7,458 nt of DNA from JAUIAI01 sp049680625 (lineage in GTDB: Bacteria; Pseudomonadota; Gammaproteobacteria; Burkholderiales; Burkholderiaceae_E), in contig JBAUID010000178.1 in the NCBI GenBank assembly GCA_049680625.1, positions 1 to 7,458 of the forward strand. Direction: 5' to 3'. The notes beneath the pieces are model-generated. The model ran no database searches, was not told where the DNA came from, and saw only the letters and a list, made by a program, of their open reading frames with translations. Positions within the stretch are counted from its first letter, which is position 1; the number at the start of each line of letters is the position of its first letter. Below, piece by piece: positions 1 to 6,024 of this stretch. Position numbers and translations under genes: made by a program.

Positions 1-753
1 TTACGTGGCAAAAAAATGGCCATGATTTTCCAGGAGCCGATGACTTCGCTGAACCCGGCTTACACTATCGGCAATCAGCTTGAAGAAGCTGTCTTGCGCC
101 ACCAGAAAATTTCCGGGGCGCAAGCCCGTGAGCGCGCGATTTACCTGCTGGAGCGGGTGGGCATCACGGCCGCTGCCAGTCGCTTGCAACAATATCCGCA
201 TCAGTTGTCCGGTGGTTTGCGCCAACGGGTGATGATTGCGATGGCGCTGATGTGTGGGCCCGACTTACTGATCTGTGATGAACCGACGACCGCACTCGAC
301 GTCACCATCCAGGCGCAGATTCTGCACTTGCTCAAAGATTTACAACGCGAATTTGAAATGGCGGTTGTGCTGATTACCCACGACCTCGGGGTCGTTGCCC
401 GGCTGGCTGATCGGGTGGCTGTTATGTACGCCGGCGAAATTGTCGAAACCGGGTCGGCTAACGAAATTTTTGCCGACCCCCGTCATCCGTACACCCAGGG
501 TTTGCTACGCTGTATCCCGGTGCCGGGCCGGACCAAACGCGGCGATCACCTGGGTTCAATTCCAGGGGTTGTGCCATCCCTTATTGGTGATATCCATGGT
601 TGTGCGTTTGCCAATCGCTGTGAACATGCCAACGACGTTTGCCACTCCGCAGTCACCGAACGCCAGCTTGGTGAAGACCGAACGGTCCGGTGCGTGCTGG
701 CATCAGCCAACAAGGGGGCGCAACCTGATGTGCCGGCGCAGGCGCGCTCATGA
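1..753 (+). CDS. Oligopeptide/dipeptide ABC transporter ATP-binding protein (DppD/OppD type), 5' truncated
   Basis: This is the cytoplasmic ATPase subunit of a peptide importer, predicted to form a heterodimer with the product of the next gene and drive uptake of di- or oligopeptides. The reading frame is open from base 1, so the gene starts upstream and Walker A lies outside the window; the internal ATG at 16 is not a real start because the Q-loop (IFQEPMTSLNP) is already under way there. Counting from the first codon in the window (250 residues visible), the ABC signature LSGGLRQR is at 69-76, Walker B LLICDE at 89-94, the D-loop TALD at 97-100 and the switch His at 127. The C-terminal oligopeptide-transporter extension carries RHPYTQ and four cysteines (201, 207, 214, 231) in the spacing that binds an Fe-S cluster in at least one studied DppD/DppF pair. 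Leu replaces the more usual Met in LSGGMRQR. It overlaps the next gene by ATGA. The family is certain; the peptide-length class is not. Confidence 0.95.
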   Translation, partial: LRGKKMAMIFQEPMTSLNPAYTIGNQLEEAVLRHQKISGAQARERAIYLLERVGITAAASRLQQYPHQLSGGLRQRVMIAMALMCGPDLLICDEPTTALDVTIQAQILHLLKDLQREFEMAVVLITHDLGVVARLADRVAVMYAGEIVETGSANEIFADPRHPYTQGLLRCIPVPGRTKRGDHLGSIPGVVPSLIGDIHGCAFANRCEHANDVCHSAVTERQLGEDRTVRCVLASANKGAQPDVPAQARS

Positions 754-1727
754 ATCAGACCCCACCCCCAATTTTGCAAACCCGCGACCTGACTTGCGTG
801 TTCCAGGTGCGCCAGGGCACGTTTCAGCCTAAGCGAACCTTGAAAGCGGTAAACGGCGTTTCCCTGAGTGTTGGCAAAGGGGAGGTATTGGGCCTGGTCG
901 GCGAGTCAGGCTGTGGCAAGAGCACCCTGGCCAAGATGTTGCTCGGGCTGCAGTCGCCAACCGGCGGTGAAGTGTTGATCGACGGCGAAAGCTTGTCGGG
1001 GTTGGATCGCAAAGCGGTGGCCCGTCGGGTACAGCCAATCTTTCAAGACCCGTATTCATCACTGAACCCGCGCAAATCAATTGCTTCGATTATCTCGCTG
1101 CCGCTGCGGGTGCACGGTGTTGGCGGACCGGCGGACTGGGAGCGCGAAGTCCGGAAAATCATGGACTTATGCGGTTTGCCGGCGCGCGCCTATGATGGCT
1201 ACCCGAACCAGTTGTCCGGCGGTCAGCGTCAGCGGGTTGCCATTGCCCGTGCCCTCGTAATGCGTCCGGAGGTTGTTATCTGTGATGAACCGACCTCAGC
1301 CCTTGACGTCTCGGTTCAGTCTCAGATTCTGAATCTGCTGCTCGATTTGCAGCAAGAGCTTGGCCTGACCTATGTTTTGATCAGCCATAATCTGGCTGTT
1401 GTTCAACATATCGCCACCCGGGTTGCTGTCATGTACCTGGGCCGGATCATCGAGGAGACAGACAGTGAATCGCTGTTTCGCGAGCCCCGTCATCCGTATA
1501 CCCAGGCTTTGCTGGATTCTGTCCTGACCCCGGAGCCTGGCCTTGGGGTACCCGATTCACAATTAGGCACCGCATTTCCAAACCCAATTGACCCCCCGTC
1601 GGGTTGCAGTTTCCACCCGCGTTGCAAGCATGCGATGGACGTCTGCAAGCGAACCGCACCGAAGCCGGTCACGGTGGGTAGCGCGATGGTGGAATGTCAT
1701 CTAGTCAATGAGCGAATAGGTCAATAG
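750..1727 (+). CDS. Oligopeptide/dipeptide ABC transporter ATP-binding protein (DppF/OppF type)
   Basis: This is the second cytoplasmic ATPase of the same peptide importer, 325 residues and complete, close to the usual family length. Motifs in order: Walker A GESGCGKST at 51-59, Q-loop Gln at 99 in IFQDPYSSLNP, signature LSGGQRQR at 155-162, Walker B VVICDE at 175-180, D-loop SALD at 183-186 and switch His 213. The C-terminal oligopeptide extension has RHPYTQ at 247-252 and cysteines 286, 292, 299 and 316, the same C-x5-C-x6-C pattern as in its partner. The start ATG at 750 overlaps the upstream stop (ATGA). The only Shine-Dalgarno match is a weak AGG at 740-742, so translational coupling to the upstream gene is likely. 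The amidase gene follows after 27 bases and is probably co-transcribed. OppF and DppF cannot be separated from sequence alone. Confidence 0.96.
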   Translation: MNQTPPPILQTRDLTCVFQVRQGTFQPKRTLKAVNGVSLSVGKGEVLGLVGESGCGKSTLAKMLLGLQSPTGGEVLIDGESLSGLDRKAVARRVQPIFQDPYSSLNPRKSIASIISLPLRVHGVGGPADWEREVRKIMDLCGLPARAYDGYPNQLSGGQRQRVAIARALVMRPEVVICDEPTSALDVSVQSQILNLLLDLQQELGLTYVLISHNLAVVQHIATRVAVMYLGRIIEETDSESLFREPRHPYTQALLDSVLTPEPGLGVPDSQLGTAFPNPIDPPSGCSFHPRCKHAMDVCKRTAPKPVTVGSAMVECHLVNERIGQ

Positions 1728-1742
1728 CCCGGCCTGATCAAC

Positions 1743-1751
1743 AAGGAAAGG
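1743..1751 (+). promoter_or_regulatory. Ribosome binding site of the amidase gene
   Basis: The purine run AAGGAAAGG lies three bases before the ATG at 1755, with its core AGGAA four to nine bases away. It fixes the amidase start, since no other in-frame ATG or GTG nearby has a comparable site. There is no room for a convincing separate promoter in the 27-base gap, which supports co-transcription with the transporter genes. Confidence 0.6.
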
Positions 1752-1754
1752 CCC

Positions 1755-3188
1755 ATGATCGAATTATGTGATCTGTCAGCCGTGAGGTTGCGCCGGATGA
1801 TTGGGGACAAAAGTATTTCTCCGGTGGAACTGCTGGCTTCTTGCCGGCGCCGTATTGATGCGATCAACCCACGGCTCAATGCCTTGGTCACTTTTTGCTG
1901 GGAACGGGCCGAGGCAGAAGCGAAAGCGGCCGAACACGCTGTGATGTCGGGCAAGGCTCTGGGTCGTTTGCACGGCCTGCCCATTGGCATCAAAGAAACT
2001 ATGGTTACGGCCGGCGTGCGCACAACATTTGGCTCGCCGATTTTGGCCAACAACATCCCGACAGAAGATGAGCGCATGGTAGCGGTGGTGCGCTCGGCTG
2101 GTGCAATTGTGGTCGGTAAAACTAATGCGCCGGAGGTTGGCGCCGGCGGCAACACCACCAACCCGGTGTTTGGTGCCACCGGTAACCCGTTTGACCCAAG
2201 CAGAATATGTGGCGGTTCATCCGGTGGCTCAGCGGTTGCCCTGGCGACATCGATGTTGCCACTGGCAACAGGTTCGGATACCGGCGGGTCGTTGCGCACG
2301 CCGGCAGCGTACTGCGGCGTGATTGGTTTTCGCCCCAGCCCCGGGGTGGTGCCAATGTCGCGGCGCGCGATTGGCTACACGCCGATATCAGTGCAGGGGC
2401 CGATGGGGCGCGACGTCGCTGATACCGCGCTGATGTTTTCGGCAGTTGCCGGCTACGACCCGGTTGATCCACTGTCTTTCCCGATGGATACATCAATGCT
2501 GGCGAATCCGCCGCAGGTAGATCTGAGCGGGTTGCGGGTTGCCGTATCAGAAGACCTGGGTTTTGCGCCGGTTGATAACGGTGTTCGTCAGACATTTCGT
2601 GACGCTATTGCCGGCATAAAGAGTTGCTTTCGGGAAGTTGTCGACGCGCCACCCCCACTGGACGATGCCAACGAAATATTCGAAGTGTTGCGGGCGATGT
2701 CGTTCTACGTCAGTTTTGAAGGCTTTTATCGGGAACAGCGCGAACTGCTTGGTGCCAACCTGGTAGCCAATATTGAACAAGCCCAGGGTTATAGTTTTGC
2801 CGATGCTGCACAAGCCCAGGCTAAGCAAAACGCGTTGTATCAGCGTTTTTCCACCTACATGGAAGACTTTGATATCTTGCTGTCCCCAACTGCAGCCGTA
2901 CCGCCATTTCCGTTGGAACAGTTGTATCCAACCCATATCAACGACGAAGCCTTGCTCAGCTATTTTCACTGGCTGGGCCTTGGCTTCGGTACCAGCCTGA
3001 CCGGCTTTCCTTCAGTAACCCTGCCGTGCGGTCTGGATGCGACCGGCACCCCATTCGGGCTGCATATCTGTGGTCAGCGTTTCGGCGATCATCAGTTGAT
3101 GGGTGTTGCGGCCGCACTTGAGCAGTACCTGGCCACGGTGCCGGGACTGGGCCGGCCGCTGCCGGATATTGGCGCGCTGTCTGCGTAG
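1755..3188 (+). CDS. Amidase-signature family amidase
   Basis: This is a 477-residue serine hydrolase of the amidase signature family, which cleaves carboxamides to acid plus ammonia or amine. The Ser-cisSer-Lys triad is visible: Lys80 in GLPIGIKET, Ser155 in the GGSSGGSA motif and nucleophile Ser179 in GSDTGGSLR, with the 24-residue spacing between the two serines seen in fatty acid amide hydrolase. The C-terminal part has the family's usual TGFPSVTLPCG and GLHICGQRFGD segments, and length is normal. There is no signal peptide, so it acts in the cytoplasm. GatA of the tRNA amidotransferase belongs to the same family, but no gatB or gatC lies adjacent and the neighbours are peptide-import ATPases, so a catabolic role on an imported amide or peptide derivative is more likely. 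The substrate cannot be predicted. It ends 26 bases from the convergent M81 gene. Confidence 0.95.
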   Translation: MIELCDLSAVRLRRMIGDKSISPVELLASCRRRIDAINPRLNALVTFCWERAEAEAKAAEHAVMSGKALGRLHGLPIGIKETMVTAGVRTTFGSPILANNIPTEDERMVAVVRSAGAIVVGKTNAPEVGAGGNTTNPVFGATGNPFDPSRICGGSSGGSAVALATSMLPLATGSDTGGSLRTPAAYCGVIGFRPSPGVVPMSRRAIGYTPISVQGPMGRDVADTALMFSAVAGYDPVDPLSFPMDTSMLANPPQVDLSGLRVAVSEDLGFAPVDNGVRQTFRDAIAGIKSCFREVVDAPPPLDDANEIFEVLRAMSFYVSFEGFYREQRELLGANLVANIEQAQGYSFADAAQAQAKQNALYQRFSTYMEDFDILLSPTAAVPPFPLEQLYPTHINDEALLSYFHWLGLGFGTSLTGFPSVTLPCGLDATGTPFGLHICGQRFGDHQLMGVAAALEQYLATVPGLGRPLPDIGALSA

Positions 3189-3214
3189 TTCCGAAACCGA
3201 CTGCATTGCCCGCA

Positions 3215-4738
3215 TCAATCCAGATCTAAAGGAAAAACCGGGCGGCGCAGTCTTGTATAAGGCAGCTGGGAAATGTCATTGCTCGACAGCGCTCCGGCAT
3301 CACAAATCAGGATGTGACTCGCAATGGGGGCAAACCCGGCGCGAAAATGCTGCATCGATTTGACAACAACAATGCTGCGCTTGCGAGGGTCAATGCCGGC
3401 ATGGGTGAACGCTTCGAGTTCTGTCAGCTGAATTCGATTCGAGGCGATGATGATTTCCATACCGCCAACCGTGAAAACAACCGTGGTGCCCAGGCGGTGG
3501 GTTACCCCTTTCCAGCGCGGGCTCTGGGCAACATAGGTGCCATCGGTTACCCGGGTGACAACACCGGTAACTGTTATCGGTGGGCCAAAGCGCGGATCAA
3601 CTTTGCCTCCAATAGTGATTGTGTGCGTGCTGCCTATCAGTTTACCGGCCAGTTCAGCTGCGGCTTCCGGGTCGCAAAGAGTGCCAAAGCTTGCGTTAGT
3701 GAATTCCGCATCAAGCAGGGCGGATAACAAGTACGTCGAGTCACCGTAAGAGCCGGAGCCGGGATTGTCTGAATAGTCTGCAACAACAATCGGACCGTCG
3801 GCAATTGGACCATCATCAATTGACCCGTCGGTTGGCGCCTGTTGCAGTAGATCACGTAATGCAGTGACGGTTTCGGCGGTGTTCAGGTAGTTGTTCGAAT
3901 CGCAGTGGCGGGTCTCCCATGCGTAGGCCATGAACTCGTCAGCGATGGCCTGGCCGTGATCGGCTGCGTTGTCTGTAGTGACACAGACGGAAGGGCCTGC
4001 CTCGGCTAAGTCGGCCGGGGAAAACCCGGACTGAATGCTGACAACCAACACCTGGTTATCACTTTGCTCGAGTTCATCGGCCCGTTTAAGTAATTTGGTC
4101 ATCGGGTTCGCAACCGTGGTTCGCCCGTGATCCAGGCCGATCAACATGTCGCGACGGGCAAGGTGACAAACCGGCTGCACTTCGCCGAGCATTGTGCGCT
4201 GCAACACGGCCGCTGCCCGTTGTGCGGTGGCAACCTGGTCGATGTGCGGGTAGGTTCGATAGGCGGTAACAATATCAACGCTGGCGAGCATTCGGGTTGT
4301 CAGGTTGGCATGCAGGTCAAGCGTAATGGCAACCGGGACGGTTGGCCCCAGCAGTTTGCGCAGGGCTTGCAGCAGATCCCCTTCACCATCGGGGCTGTGT
4401 ACCGTCGCCATGGCGCCGTGCAGACAAATCAGGGCACCGTCAAACGGCCCCTGGTCCCTGGCTGCATTGAGGATGGCTTCGCTGGCAGCACGCCACGCGT
4501 CGTCCGCCACCGGGCCGGACGGTGTTGCCCATGCCACCACGGTTCGGACCAGATCCCATTGATAGTCTTTGGCCGCTTGCTCAACACCGCTTGGTTCGAT
4601 CGTTGCACCAGAGATCGCTGCCGGGATGTCATCACCAAATGCGAGCAGGTAGTCGGCAAAGTGCTGCCGGGTGGCGGGCAGCCTGGCGAAGGCATTACTC
4701 TCGTGTCCAAACAGTGCTGTCAGTACTCTGAATGCCAT
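3215..4738 (-). CDS. M81 family metallopeptidase (MlrC-like)
   Basis: This encodes a predicted zinc-dependent peptidase of family M81, named for MlrC, which completes degradation of linearised microcystin in sphingomonads; most members have unknown substrates. The protein is 507 residues from the ATG at 4738. Family landmarks are GHESNAF at 11-17 (family HETN), the catalytic core DLHAN at 141-145 and TYPHID at 162-167 with likely zinc ligands Asp141, His143 and His165, the DNPGSGSYGDST segment at 324-335, and KSMQHFRAGFAPIA at 460-473. A reading frame extends to a TTG at 4750, but the ATG at 4738 has GGAAAG just upstream and gives the N-terminus expected for the family. There is no signal peptide, so it is cytoplasmic. 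It is convergent with the amidase. An in-frame triplicated 5-residue repeat lies at about 306-320. Family assignment is strong; activity on microcystin should not be assumed. Confidence 0.95.
   Translation of the reverse strand: MAFRVLTALFGHESNAFARLPATRQHFADYLLAFGDDIPAAISGATIEPSGVEQAAKDYQWDLVRTVVAWATPSGPVADDAWRAASEAILNAARDQGPFDGALICLHGAMATVHSPDGEGDLLQALRKLLGPTVPVAITLDLHANLTTRMLASVDIVTAYRTYPHIDQVATAQRAAAVLQRTMLGEVQPVCHLARRDMLIGLDHGRTTVANPMTKLLKRADELEQSDNQVLVVSIQSGFSPADLAEAGPSVCVTTDNAADHGQAIADEFMAYAWETRHCDSNNYLNTAETVTALRDLLQQAPTDGSIDDGPIADGPIVVADYSDNPGSGSYGDSTYLLSALLDAEFTNASFGTLCDPEAAAELAGKLIGSTHTITIGGKVDPRFGPPITVTGVVTRVTDGTYVAQSPRWKGVTHRLGTTVVFTVGGMEIIIASNRIQLTELEAFTHAGIDPRKRSIVVVKSMQHFRAGFAPIASHILICDAGALSSNDISQLPYTRLRRPVFPLDLD
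3787..3831. repeat. Imperfect 15-base tandem repeat, three copies, inside the M81 gene
   Basis: Three adjacent 15-base units occupy 3787-3801, 3802-3816 and 3817-3831, each starting CAAT followed by C or T. Units 1 and 3 match at 12 of 15 bases, units 1 and 2 at 11, and units 2 and 3 at 10. Read on the minus strand they encode DGSID, DGPIA and DGPIV, a five-residue repeat just before the conserved DYSDNPGSG segment. The period is a multiple of three, so copy-number change would keep the frame. Confidence 0.75.
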
Positions 4739-4740
4739 CG

Positions 4741-4754
4741 TTCTTTCCAAAGAA
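4741..4754. repeat. Inverted repeat overlapping the M81 ribosome binding site
   Basis: TTCTTT and AAAGAA form six-base perfect arms around a two-base centre (CC). Two bases are too few for a stable RNA hairpin, so if it has a function it is more likely as a protein-binding site. On the minus strand the right-hand half of the element contains the GGAAAG Shine-Dalgarno sequence of the M81 gene. It could be chance, as both arms are simple purine/pyrimidine runs. Confidence 0.4.
4743..4748 (-). promoter_or_regulatory. Ribosome binding site deciding the M81 gene start
   Basis: On the minus strand GGAAAG ends four bases before the ATG at 4738. It supports that ATG over the in-frame TTG at 4750, which overlaps the Shine-Dalgarno itself and has no good site of its own upstream. 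Confidence 0.6.
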
Positions 4755-4912
4755 AAAGGCTGCTTTTGCGCCCGGGAAATCCACTATATCGGACTGCCCC
4801 CACTCTGAACACAGGTATTGTTTTGTCGACACATTTTGCCGGTAGTCTTGCTCCACAAATCTGAGCTACAAACTTAACTCACTGGCTGTATCTACAGACC
4901 CCAGGTGTTTCC

Positions 4913-4919
4913 AAGGAGA
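4913..4919 (+). promoter_or_regulatory. Ribosome binding site of the dienelactone hydrolase family gene
   Basis: AAGGAGA, a near-perfect Shine-Dalgarno sequence, ends five bases before the ATG at 4925. This fixes the start well upstream of the Tat motif and shows that the long leader of about 40 residues before the twin arginines is genuinely translated. Confidence 0.75.
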
Positions 4920-4924
4920 CGACA

Positions 4925-5863
4925 ATGACCCAAGCAGATCTTTCAACGGTATTCACAACACCCGCAGCTGCTGCCGAGCCGGTCACCCAGCTTTGGATTG
5001 ATCAACAGGTTTACGACTTATACGATGAGTATTGTCATGGTGACTATGATCGTCGCGAGTTCCTGCGTCGCGCTGCGAAACTCAGCGTGGTTGGTGGCTC
5101 CGCACTGGTAATGGCCCAGGCTTTGCTGCCGCGCTATGCGCAGGCGCAGCAAATCATGTTCACTGACAAGCGAATCAAGGCGCAGTACGTCTCTTACGAT
5201 TCACCCGGGGGCACCTCAGGAAAGATGCGGGGTTACCTGGTGCAGCCAGAGGGTGAAGGCCCGTTCCCGTGTGTTCTGGTTATTCATGAAAACCGCGGCC
5301 TTAATCCATATATAGAAGATGTGGCACGCCGCGCTGCCGTGGCCGGTTTTCTCGCGCTTGCCCCGGACGGTTTGTCACCAATTGGTGGTTATCCGGGAAA
5401 TGATGATGATGGAAAAACGATGCAACGCAGCCTGGATCAATCCAAGCTGCGCACCGACATGCTCAACAGTGCCAATTTCTTAAAAGCGCACCAATTGTCG
5501 AGCGGCAAATTAGGAGCCACCGGTTTTTGCTGGGGTGGGGGCACGGCAAATTATCTCGCTGCCACGATGGGCGACGAGCTGAGTGCGGCCGCACCTTATT
5601 ACGGTGCTGCAGCTCAAACATCCGCCGTGCCGAACATCAAAGCTGCCCTGTTGGTTCATATGGCAGAAAAAGATGACCGCATCAATGCGATGTGGCCAGC
5701 TTATGAAACCGCGCTCAAAGCTGCCGGTACGCGCTATGAGCAGCATACGTATCCGCAAACCCAACACGGGTTTCACAACGACTCGACGCCGCGTTACAAC
5801 GAAGCGCAGGCAAAAATTTCATGGGAAAGAACAGTGGCGTTTTTCCGTAAAGAGCTCGCCTGA
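4925..5863 (+). CDS. Dienelactone hydrolase family protein with Tat signal (YghX-like)
   Basis: This is a 312-residue alpha/beta hydrolase of the dienelactone hydrolase family, predicted to be exported folded by the Tat system and to act in the periplasm. A leader of about 42 residues precedes the Tat motif DRREFLRR (42-49). A hydrophobic stretch follows at about 53-68, then AQA-QQ with likely cleavage after Ala74. The hydrolase domain has HENRGLNPYIEDVARR (121-136), LALAPDGLSP (143-152), the nucleophile elbow GFCWGGG with Cys202, a probable acid Asp250 or Asp251 in AEKDDRIN, and His281 in QHGFHND. The Cys-Asp-His triad is that of dienelactone hydrolase, but segments such as HENRGLNP and GGYPGNDDDG place it nearer the YghX-type subgroup, whose substrate is not established. 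The N-terminal segment LWIDQQVYDLYDEYCHGDYDRR is unusually long and acidic for a Tat leader. It is divergent from the M81 gene and precedes a molybdenum hydroxylase operon by 161 bases. Confidence 0.93.
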   Translation: MTQADLSTVFTTPAAAAEPVTQLWIDQQVYDLYDEYCHGDYDRREFLRRAAKLSVVGGSALVMAQALLPRYAQAQQIMFTDKRIKAQYVSYDSPGGTSGKMRGYLVQPEGEGPFPCVLVIHENRGLNPYIEDVARRAAVAGFLALAPDGLSPIGGYPGNDDDGKTMQRSLDQSKLRTDMLNSANFLKAHQLSSGKLGATGFCWGGGTANYLAATMGDELSAAAPYYGAAAQTSAVPNIKAALLVHMAEKDDRINAMWPAYETALKAAGTRYEQHTYPQTQHGFHNDSTPRYNEAQAKISWERTVAFFRKELA

Positions 5864-5906
5864 TCGCAATACTGGCTTTACCTGAACCATTGGGTTTCGG
5901 CCGGTG

Positions 5907-5942
5907 TGTGTAAATTTTTCACAGTCGTATCATGGCTTGACA
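5907..5942 (+). promoter_or_regulatory. Possible promoter elements upstream of the iorA-like gene
   Basis: The 161-base gap 5864-6024 contains a perfect -35 hexamer TTGACA at 5937-5942, preceded by an A/T tract (TAAATTTTT, 5911-5919) within an imperfect palindrome TGTG-N9-CACA at 5907-5923. The A/T tract could serve as an UP element or the palindrome as a regulator site. The weakness is that no good -10 lies at the right distance: the best, CACGAT at 5961-5966, matches only three of six consensus bases. No clear terminator for the preceding hydrolase gene is visible here. Confidence 0.3.
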
Positions 5943-6013
5943 GGCAGATAGCGCCGGTCTCACGATGGATTAAACAAGCAAGTACACCAAAAACTGAGAT
6001 GCAGTCCAGACTT

Positions 6014-6019
6014 AGGAGA
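6014..6019 (+). promoter_or_regulatory. Ribosome binding site selecting a GTG start
   Basis: AGGAGA ends five bases before GTG at 6025. It decides the start: the ATG at 6038 is out of frame, and the GTG gives MATINVNGK, the N-terminus normal for this family. Confidence 0.75.
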
Positions 6020-6024
6020 CAACA

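Larger units (their letters stand above)
4739..4924. promoter_or_regulatory. Divergent intergenic region between the M81 and dienelactone hydrolase genes
   Basis: These 186 bases separate two divergently transcribed genes and must hold promoters for both unless transcripts come from farther away. On the minus strand a TATAGT (4783-4788) is a possible -10 for the M81 gene, but the -35 position has only a poor match (TGTTCA, 4806-4811). On the plus strand I found no convincing -35/-10 pair for the hydrolase gene. There is a short inverted repeat at 4741-4754 and no clear terminator or riboswitch-like fold. Confidence 0.55.

Noticed and set aside
395..832. 145-codon plus-strand frame across the ATPase gene junction
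   Set aside because: It overlaps two certain genes in another frame and resembles nothing known. The ATGA overlap of the real genes explains the region.
1181..1190. GC-only palindrome GGCGCGCGCC in the second ATPase gene
   Set aside because: It encodes ordinary Pro-Ala-Arg-Ala codons in a GC-rich gene, and no partner element or regulatory context is visible.
1721..2299. 192-codon minus-strand open frame inside the amidase gene
   Set aside because: It lies opposite the catalytic core of a well-conserved amidase and its translation is low-complexity Ala/Pro/Arg/Ser-rich. No family is recognisable.
1755..3188. Assignment of the amidase as GatA of the tRNA-dependent amidotransferase
   Set aside because: The triad is shared by the whole family, and there is no gatC or gatB beside it. 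The neighbours are peptide-transport genes, and the GatA assignment has no positive support.
4739..4750. Upstream TTG start for the M81 protein, adding four residues
   Set aside because: The TTG overlaps the Shine-Dalgarno that serves the ATG at 4738, and the shorter N-terminus matches the family.
4127..4864. 245-codon plus-strand open frame across the M81 gene and its upstream region
   Set aside because: It is antisense to a clear M81 protein, has a Cys/Arg/Gly-rich composition without a recognisable domain, and has no good ribosome binding site. It is a by-product of high GC.
5864..5912. Possible transcription terminator after the dienelactone hydrolase gene
   Set aside because: Only a four-base AACC/GGTT stem with a four-base loop can be drawn near 5885-5896, and no T-run follows it.
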